Of a stretch of DNA of 64,000 nt, positions 58,436-64,000 are shown in pieces. Origin of the DNA: Labilithrix sp. (GTDB taxonomy: Bacteria; Myxococcota_A; Polyangia; Polyangiales; Polyangiaceae); assembly GCA_019637155.1 (NCBI GenBank), contig JAHBWE010000006.1, positions 124,001 to 188,000 of the forward strand. The letters are read 5' to 3'. Under the pieces are notes generated by a model. The model worked only from the letters and a program-made list of their open reading frames with translations. It ran no database searches and was not told the origin of the DNA. Numbering within the stretch: position 1 is the stretch's first letter; every line of letters starts with the position of its first letter. The position numbers and the translations under genes are program-made.

Positions 58436-59701
58436 GTGTCAGCGATTCGGTCCTCGGGGCGCTCACTCGTCGAGCTCGTGGATTCCATCTACGCGGAGCC
58501 CCGCGCGACGTGGCTACCGACCGTGCTCGCGGAAGTGCGGAAGCTCACGCCCGAGAGGCCCCCGGGAGTCGCCTACGTCTACGACACGCGCGGCCCGGCC
58601 GAGTCGTGGAACATCTCGTACCCCATCGTCGATGGCGGCCCCTCCGACTTCGCCGAGGCGACGTACCAGAGCTTCAAGGTCGCGCCGCTCGAGTTTCGTC
58701 GCCGGCTCTTCGCCAGCTTGAAGCCCGCGGGCCTCTACAGCGAGACGATGGGCGAGCTCATGACAGACCAGCACGCACAAGCGCGTGAAGCTAGCCACGC
58801 GGACGCCTTCTATGTCAACGCAGTCGACCCCGATGGGCGCGGCGTACTGCTCACGTTCAACGTGGGCGCGAGAGCTCGGTTGGTCCCGACCCAGCGCAAG
58901 CGGCTGTCGTTGATCGCGGCGCACGTATCCGCGGCGCGCCGGCTCTTGGCCTCCGGTCAGACGACGCCCGACGCGATCTTCACGCCGGCGGGAAAGGTCG
59001 CCCACGTCGAACGAGGTCACGAGAGCGCGCTCACCTCGCTGCGCGACCGCGTCGTCCACCTGGCGCGCGTGCGGAGAGGCGCCACGCGCACCGACCCGGA
59101 CGACGTGCTGGCGTCGTGGAGCGCGCTCGTGCGCGGAACGTACACGCTCGTCGGTCGCGTCGAGTCCGACGGCCAGCGCTTCGTGATCGCCTATGCGAAC
59201 GCTCCAGGCGTGCATGACCCACGCGGGCTGACGAAGACAGAGGCCGCCATCGCGGGCTGGATCGTCCGCGGTCACTCGCAGAAGCTCATCGCCTACGAGC
59301 TCGGCCTCAGCGTCGGGGCCATCAGCGGGCTCCTCGCCCGCGTCTACGAGAAGCTCCGTGTGCGTTCGCGCGTCGAGCTCGCCGCGCGTCTCGCGCCACC
59401 GGAGCGCCTCACGCGCGTCCCAGTCGATGATCGCGAGTTGCTCGTCTTCTCGGGATCACCGCCCGACGCGTCGCCCGACGAGCTCGCTTCCTTGACGCCG
59501 GCGGAGCGGCGCGTGCTGCGCGGCGTCGTGAGCGGAGAGAAGACCGCCGCGATCGCCGCAAGCCTCGGCAAGAGCGAGCACACGATCACGCACCAGATCG
59601 GCAGCGTCTTCCGCCGGCTCGGCGTGACCTCGCGCGGTGAGCTGATCGCCAAGCTCGCCGCGCGACGTTGCGACGGCGAGGAGCCGGTCCCGAGCGCATA
59701 G
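58436..59701 (+). CDS. LuxR-type regulator with two tandem HTH domains
   Basis: 421 residues from GTG 58436; TTG 58415 would add seven. The N-terminal about 250 residues form an unrecognised sensor-like region. Two complete LuxR/GerE helix-turn-helix units follow: LTKTEAAIAGWIVRGHSQKLIAYELGLS to LRVRSRVELAARL, and LTPAERRVLRGVVSGEKTAAIAASLGKS to LGVTSRGELIAKL. Most LuxR proteins have one. It has no receiver domain and no obvious autoinducer-binding pattern. The gene adjoins the integrase remnant and may be part of the same acquired segment. Confidence 0.82.
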   Translation: MSAIRSSGRSLVELVDSIYAEPRATWLPTVLAEVRKLTPERPPGVAYVYDTRGPAESWNISYPIVDGGPSDFAEATYQSFKVAPLEFRRRLFASLKPAGLYSETMGELMTDQHAQAREASHADAFYVNAVDPDGRGVLLTFNVGARARLVPTQRKRLSLIAAHVSAARRLLASGQTTPDAIFTPAGKVAHVERGHESALTSLRDRVVHLARVRRGATRTDPDDVLASWSALVRGTYTLVGRVESDGQRFVIAYANAPGVHDPRGLTKTEAAIAGWIVRGHSQKLIAYELGLSVGAISGLLARVYEKLRVRSRVELAARLAPPERLTRVPVDDRELLVFSGSPPDASPDELASLTPAERRVLRGVVSGEKTAAIAASLGKSEHTITHQIGSVFRRLGVTSRGELIAKLAARRCDGEEPVPSA

Positions 59702-59777
59702 CGGTTTTCCTTGCATGATGACGTCGTGCGTCGCGCGGCTCGTCTCAAAACCCTAGACTTCAACCTCGAGGCATCAC

Positions 59778-60221
59778 ATGAAGCTCACCCATGTCTTCAG
59801 CACCGCGCTCGCCTTCGTGCTCGGCGGGGTCGTCACGCTCGGGATCCGTACGGCCATCGCGGCGCCGACGGCTCCGCCGAAGAGCGCCCCTCCACCCGTC
59901 GCGCCGCCGTCGGTGCAACCGTCCGCTCCGCAGACACTCCAGGCCGCCCAAGCCGCCGAGCGGCAGAAGTACTACACGGTCTCGAAGACGTTTCTCGTCT
60001 CCAGCGGAGCCGTCACGTTGGACGAAGTCGCATGCAAAAGTGCGTTCGATTTCCCCGTGACCGGTGGATGTTCGGCGCCGCAGAACAGCGGCGCGCGACT
60101 CACGATAAGTTATTCGGGCAACAGCGGCAGTTCGAGCCTCCCTTTCTACTGGCGCTGCGGGTTTTTCAACGACAGCGCGCCCGTGCAGGCCGAGGCGTCG
60201 GTCGTCTGCAAGCGGCCCTGA
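59778..60221 (+). CDS. Small secreted protein of unknown function
   Basis: 147 residues with a signal peptide (LAFVLGGVVTLGIRTAIAA) and a Pro-rich linker (PPKSAPPPVAPPSV). The mature domain has four cysteines and beta-type spacing (VACKSAFDF, GGCSAPQNSG, WRCGFFND, VVCKRP). GAGG at 59768-59771 lies 6 bases before the ATG. No family recognised. It follows the double-HTH regulator by 76 bp. Confidence 0.62.
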   Translation: MKLTHVFSTALAFVLGGVVTLGIRTAIAAPTAPPKSAPPPVAPPSVQPSAPQTLQAAQAAERQKYYTVSKTFLVSSGAVTLDEVACKSAFDFPVTGGCSAPQNSGARLTISYSGNSGSSSLPFYWRCGFFNDSAPVQAEASVVCKRP

Positions 60222-60265
60222 TGCAGCGGAGAGCCGCTCCGGTCGGGCCAACGGTTGGGCCCTGA
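60222..60265. other. Short intergenic stretch before a gene fragment
   Basis: No gene. It contains CGGTTGGGCCC at 60252-60262, which resembles the tRNA-Lys 3' end with one extra G, too short to call an attachment site. Confidence 0.3.
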
Positions 60266-60667
60266 CTTTGCGCTTCGAGCGCGCGCGAATTGCCGCTCTA
60301 TGCGGCGATATGGGAAGAAGGCCTCGCCACCTACGTCTCCGATTGGTCGACTCCGGGCGCGTCCCGAGCGTCGTTGTTGCTCGATATTCCGAAGGGGATG
60401 GAGCAGACGTGCATGGCCAATCTCCCTTTCCTGGTCGACGACGTGACGGCCAAGCTCGACTCGAAGGACGTCGCCGACTATGGCGATTATCTCCTCTTCC
60501 GGTCGAAAGACCCTCGCCGCCCCGGCCGCGCCGGCTACTGCATTGGCTACTTGCTCGCGAAGCAGCTGCATACGCGAATGCCGATGGATGCGCTCGTCGC
60601 GCTCGAGGGAGAGACGCTGCGCGGGCTGCTCGCGGAGGCTCTGCGCACGCTCGCGCCGACGAGGTAA
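60266..60667 (+). pseudogene. C-terminal fragment of a putative metallopeptidase-like protein
   Basis: An open stretch after an in-frame stop at 60263, with no ATG or GTG near its beginning. The translated part starts PLYAAIWEEGLATYVSDW, which resembles the EGLA(T/V)Y helix that follows HExxH in gluzincin-type peptidases. It continues with CIGYLLAKQL and ALRTLAPTR. The expected HExxH half is not upstream. I call it a 5'-deleted remnant; the family assignment is tentative. Confidence 0.5.
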
Positions 60668-60681
60668 TGGCCTATGGCCGG

Positions 60682-61602
60682 CTACTTCGTTTTCGCCGCG
60701 AGCGCGGAGATCTCGGCTGTGGTGAGGGCGCGCTTGTAGATGCGCACCTCGTCGATCGTTCCGGCGAAGAACTGCGTGTTGTCGCTGCGGCTGCCGATCC
60801 TGAGCGTCGCCGGGGTGTCGGTGACCATCGCGCCGAGGCCGGCCGCGGAGTCGACGAGCGCGCCGTTCAAGTAGAGGCCCGCGGCTCCCCCGCCGAACGT
60901 GGCCGTCAGGTGGACCCACGTGTTCTCGAGCTGCGACGGGCTCGAGGTGAGCGCGATCACCGCCGACGTCTCGCGGAGCTTCGACACCCACGTCTTCGAC
61001 ACGTCGGTCCCGATGCGCCAGCCGGCGGATGCCGTGTCGGAGGAGCGGCCGAGGACGTACGTCGAGTTCGTCGTGTTCGAGAAGGTCTTCGCGTTGACCC
61101 ACGCGGCGACGGTGAAGGGCTTGCTCTCGTCGAGGTGCGGCGCGACCGCTCCGAGATCGATGTGGCTCGCGCCCGGGACGTACCCTCCGCCGAAACGTCC
61201 CGCCGTCGTCCAGCCCGCGGCCGCTCCCGCGTTGCCCCTCAAGACGCCGTGACGGTCGTTGCCCGAGCAGTCGCGCACCGTCGTTCCGGTCGCGTCGTCG
61301 AGCGGGTAGTAGGCGATGAGGTCGGGATCGCCCGTCTCCACGCAGCTCGGGGGCCCGGCATCGCCTCCGTCTTCGGTCGCGGCGTCGCCGGCGTCGCCGG
61401 TCGGATCGCCGCCGGCCGCGTCCGCATCTCGTTCCTGGACCGCGCCGTCCGCGAGCGCCGAGACGGCCGACCCGTCCAGGCCGCCCTCTCCGTCCAGCGA
61501 CTCGTCGACGACGCGGAGATCGCCGACGGCCGTGAGGAGCGTGCAGCCGGTCAGCGCTCCGATCGTCGTCGCCAGCGTCAGCCGCACCGCGTTCCCCCGC
61601 AT
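60682..61602 (-). CDS. LamG/concanavalin-like lipoprotein
   Basis: 306 residues from ATG 61602. The lipobox is GALTGC. An Asp/Gly/Ala linker rich in DAGD precedes a LamG-type domain (DLIAYYPLDDATGTTVRDCSGND, FTVAAWVNAKT, THLTATFGGG-like WVHLTATF, LYLNGALVDS, GTIDEVRIYKRAL). Such jelly rolls bind sugars or proteins at the surface. The longer open frame upstream is not coding. Confidence 0.82.
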   Translation of the reverse strand: MRGNAVRLTLATTIGALTGCTLLTAVGDLRVVDESLDGEGGLDGSAVSALADGAVQERDADAAGGDPTGDAGDAATEDGGDAGPPSCVETGDPDLIAYYPLDDATGTTVRDCSGNDRHGVLRGNAGAAAGWTTAGRFGGGYVPGASHIDLGAVAPHLDESKPFTVAAWVNAKTFSNTTNSTYVLGRSSDTASAGWRIGTDVSKTWVSKLRETSAVIALTSSPSQLENTWVHLTATFGGGAAGLYLNGALVDSAAGLGAMVTDTPATLRIGSRSDNTQFFAGTIDEVRIYKRALTTAEISALAAKTK

Positions 61603-61633
61603 CGCTCGAGTGTAGCAGGGTCGCGGCGGCGGC

Positions 61634-61899
61634 TCAGCGGCAGTACGACTTCGGGAGCGGGTCGAATTCGAGCGTGCAGCGGAGGTTGCCGCAGCACGCG
61701 GTCTGGGTCTTCGCGCAACCTTCGCCCGCGCCGAGGCAGCACCGCCCGGCGCTCGCGCTTCGCACCAGGCTCCTTCTTCGCCCTCGCACGTGAACGGGCG
61801 GAACGGGGTCGTCTGCTCGCACGTCACGGCGGAGCCGTCTGGAAGACGAACGAGGAGCGTGGGCACGTCCGCGATCGTAGCGTCGCAGCGGCTCAGCAT
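61634..61899 (-). pseudogene. Small Cys-rich gene with probable frameshift
   Basis: From ATG 61899 one frame reads LLVRLPDGSAVTCEQ to GEEGAWCEA and then loses its Cys pattern. Near 61748-61765 a neighbouring frame takes over with SAGRCCLGAGEGCAKTQ to PLPKSYCR and stops at 61634. Joined, they make about 85 residues with ten evenly spread cysteines. A one-base indel, real or a sequencing error, best explains this. The second half alone would be a 62-residue ORF. The gene is divergent from ppc. Confidence 0.5.
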
Positions 61900-61938
61900 G
61901 GCATCGCGCCCGTGGCGTGGGTGAGCGACACTGCGGGG

Positions 61939-64000
61939 ATGGCCGATCCCTTCGATGCTCTGCGGCGCGACGTCTCGTACCTCGGGCGCGTGCTCGGTGA
62001 CACGCTCGTCGAGCAGGAGGGGCAGGGGCTCTTCGACGTCGAGGAGGCGATCCGCGCGCTCGCGAAGGAGCGGCGCAGCGGGGACGCCGGGGCGGAGGCG
62101 AAGCTCGAGGCCGCCGTCGCCGCGCTCGACGTCGAGACGGCGGAGCGCGTCGCGCGCGCGTTCACGCACTACTTCCAGCTCGTGAACCTCGCCGAGCAAC
62201 ACCACCGCACGCGGCGACGGCGCGACTACGCGCGCGAGGGGAGGGCGCAGCCCGGCTCGCTCGACGTCGTGTTCGAGACGATGGCGAAGGAAGGCGTCAC
62301 CGCCGAGCGCTTCGCCGCGCTGTTCGCCGAGACGCGGGTCGAGCTCGTGTTCACCGCGCACCCGAGCGAGGCGCAGCGGCGGACCGTGCTCGAGAAGCAC
62401 CGGCGGCTCGTGTCGCTCATCGCGCGGCGTGAGCGCGCGGAGCTGACGCCGGCGGAGACGGAGGAGGTGGAGCGAGCGATCCGGGAGGAGGTCGCGACGC
62501 TGTGGCAGAGCGATGAGATCCGACAAGAGAAGCCGCGCGTCGGCGACGAGGTGAAGAACGTCCTCTTCTACCTCGAGGAGATCCTCTTCCCGCTCGTCCC
62601 CCGCTTCTACGCCGCGATGGAGGCGGCGTGCGCGCGGACGTTCGGAGCCACGTGCGCGGTGCCGACCGTGCTCACCTTCGGATCGTGGGTCGGCGCCGAC
62701 ATGGATGGAAACCCCAACGTCACGCCCGAGGTCGCGGTCGACACCGCGCTCGCGCACGCCACGCGCGTGCTCGACCTCTACGTCCACGCGGTCGAGTCGC
62801 TCGGGAGCGCGCTCTCGCAGAGCACGCGGCGGATCGGCGTCTCGGAGGAGCTCCTGCGATCGCTCGAGGCCGACCGCGCGTCGATGCCGGAGCTCGCGAC
62901 CAAGCTCGAGGCGAAGACGGAGCGCGAGCCCTATCGTCGCAAGACCAGCTTCATCGCGGAGCGGCTGCGGGAGACGCGCATCGCGCTCCTCGACGTCCGC
63001 AAGCACGGCGGCGATCCCGCGCTCCAGCCCGGCGCGTACCGCGGGCCGGACGACTTCGCGCGAGACCTCGAGGTCGTGCGCGCGTCGCTCCTCGCGAACA
63101 AGGGCGCGCGCGCGGGCGCCGAACGCGTGAGCGCGCTCCTCCGTCAGGTGCAGACGTTCCGCTTCCACCTCGCGCGGCTCGACGTGCGCATCCCCGCCGA
63201 GTGGGTGCGCGCCGACGCCCGCGTCGCGCTCGGGCTCGCCGAGGACGCGCCGCTCGACCTCGCCCAGCTCGAGCGCGATCCGGCCACGCTCGCGACGCCG
63301 GACGGCGACGGCATCCGCGCGGTCGGCGCGATCGCGCGCATCCGCGAGCTCACGTTCGACGGCGGCGCCGAGTCGTTCATCCTCAGCATGACGCGGGGCG
63401 CGGAGGACCTGCTCGCCGCGCTCTTGCTCGCGCGGCTCGCCGGGCTCTCGGCGAAGGCGATCTCGATCGTGCCGCTCTTCGAGACGCTCGACGATCTCCA
63501 GCGCTCGGCGAAGGAGCTCGATCGCGCCGCCGCGAGCCCCGTCTACGCCGCCTACCTCGCCGAGCGCGCGGGCGTGCAGGAGGTCATGCTCGGCTACTCC
63601 GACTCGAACAAGGACGCCGGCATCCTCGGATCGTCGTTCGCGCTCTACCGCGCGCAGCAGGAGCTCGTCGCGGTCGCGAGCGCGCGCGGCCTCACGCTCA
63701 AGATCTTCCACGGACGCGGCGGCTCGATCGGCCGCGGCGGCGGTCCCTCGCAGCGCGCGATCGAGAGCCTGCCCGCGGGCGCGGTGCGCGGTCGCTTCAA
63801 GCTCACGGAGCAAGGAGAGGTGCTCGGATGGAAGTACCTCGTGCCCGAGATCGCGGAGCGGAACCTCGAGCTCACCGTCGGCGGCGTGATCGAGCAGACG
63901 CTCCGCTCCGAGCGACCGCACGACGACGCGCAGCTCCGCGAGTACGAGTCCGTCTTCGAAGAGGTCGCGCGCACGAGCGTGGAGCAGTACCGCGCCCTCG
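61939..64000 (+). CDS. ppc: Phosphoenolpyruvate carboxylase (5' part, cut by window end)
   Basis: At least 687 residues from ATG 61939 (GTG 61921 is an alternative); the family is usually 880-970 residues, so about a quarter is beyond the window. Catalytic motifs are intact: VFTAHPSEAQRRT (canonical TAHPTE, with Thr to Ser), TFGSWVGADMDGNP, MLGYSDSNKDAG, and FHGRGGSIGRGGGP. It carboxylates PEP with bicarbonate to oxaloacetate, an anaplerotic step. N-terminal segments FDALRRDVSYLGRVLG and LVNLAEQHHRTRRRR are also typical. Confidence 0.94.
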   Translation, partial: MADPFDALRRDVSYLGRVLGDTLVEQEGQGLFDVEEAIRALAKERRSGDAGAEAKLEAAVAALDVETAERVARAFTHYFQLVNLAEQHHRTRRRRDYAREGRAQPGSLDVVFETMAKEGVTAERFAALFAETRVELVFTAHPSEAQRRTVLEKHRRLVSLIARRERAELTPAETEEVERAIREEVATLWQSDEIRQEKPRVGDEVKNVLFYLEEILFPLVPRFYAAMEAACARTFGATCAVPTVLTFGSWVGADMDGNPNVTPEVAVDTALAHATRVLDLYVHAVESLGSALSQSTRRIGVSEELLRSLEADRASMPELATKLEAKTEREPYRRKTSFIAERLRETRIALLDVRKHGGDPALQPGAYRGPDDFARDLEVVRASLLANKGARAGAERVSALLRQVQTFRFHLARLDVRIPAEWVRADARVALGLAEDAPLDLAQLERDPATLATPDGDGIRAVGAIARIRELTFDGGAESFILSMTRGAEDLLAALLLARLAGLSAKAISIVPLFETLDDLQRSAKELDRAAASPVYAAYLAERAGVQEVMLGYSDSNKDAGILGSSFALYRAQQELVAVASARGLTLKIFHGRGGSIGRGGGPSQRAIESLPAGAVRGRFKLTEQGEVLGWKYLVPEIAERNLELTVGGVIEQTLRSERPHDDAQLREYESVFEEVARTSVEQYRAL

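Noticed and set aside
60252..60262. CGGTTGGGCCC similar to the 3' end of tRNA-Lys, possible right attachment site of the island
   Set aside because: Only about ten matching bases with one insertion; tRNA-type attachment repeats are normally longer and exact.

Overview
This is a 64-kb GC-rich chromosomal window. Long antisense shadow ORFs, many lipoproteins with FG-GAP, RCC1, LamG or Cys-rich domains, a transmembrane Ser/Thr kinase, an FHA-AAA+ regulator and many GTG starts all suggest a myxobacterium (Myxococcota, probably Polyangiales such as Labilithrix or Sorangium relatives). That placement is inference from style and gene content; no marker gene fixes it. About 52 protein genes, one tRNA, several gene fragments, hairpins and repeat tracts can be supported.

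Region by region. 1-7.2 kb: a secreted alpha/beta hydrolase with a repeat-bearing membrane protein, a post-stop repeat tract, a C39-like peptidase lipoprotein, a metzincin-like lipoprotein and an AidB-type acyl-CoA dehydrogenase. 7.3-13 kb: a tightly overlapping five-gene unit (ECF sigma factor, FecR/TPR protein, secreted protein, Cys-rich lipoprotein, di-haem cytochrome c lipoprotein). 13-22.3 kb, minus strand: seven genes with gaps of 33 bp or less, namely a transmembrane Ser/Thr kinase, a PEGA-like protein, an FHA-AAA+ regulator lacking the GAFTGA loop, two FG-GAP lipoproteins, a Tudor-like-tailed protein and a lipoprotein with kinase-like motifs. 22.5-26.8 kb: Cys-rich lipoproteins, a YdeI-like protein, RfbB and a Pro-rich protein.

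27-57.3 kb is a dispersed surface-polysaccharide region. It holds a Gfo/Idh oxidoreductase with a DUF6311 membrane protein, an AglD/MprF-like flippase-type protein, four multi-pass GT-C-like proteins, two GT2 enzymes, sugar epimerases, a DegT aminotransferase, a hexapeptide acetyltransferase and SAM methyltransferases. One six-gene operon (33.1-39.5 kb) adds a radical SAM/SPASM-like enzyme and an Asp-box propeller protein to sugar-nucleotide genes. Between these lie LhgO, a GST-fold protein, ThiO, regulators and RCC1 and propeller proteins.

57.4-60.7 kb is a tRNA-Lys-linked scar of a mobile element: an Mrr nuclease fragment, a tyrosine-recombinase fragment and two matching hairpins. A regulator with two tandem LuxR HTH domains follows. 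The window closes with a LamG lipoprotein, a probably frameshifted Cys-rich gene and the start of phosphoenolpyruvate carboxylase, cut by the window edge.

Two candidates deserve most attention as undescribed systems: the seven-gene kinase/FHA/FG-GAP operon, and the radical SAM-propeller pair inside the sugar operon. Separately, two unrelated genes are followed by degenerate tandem copies of their own 3' ends.
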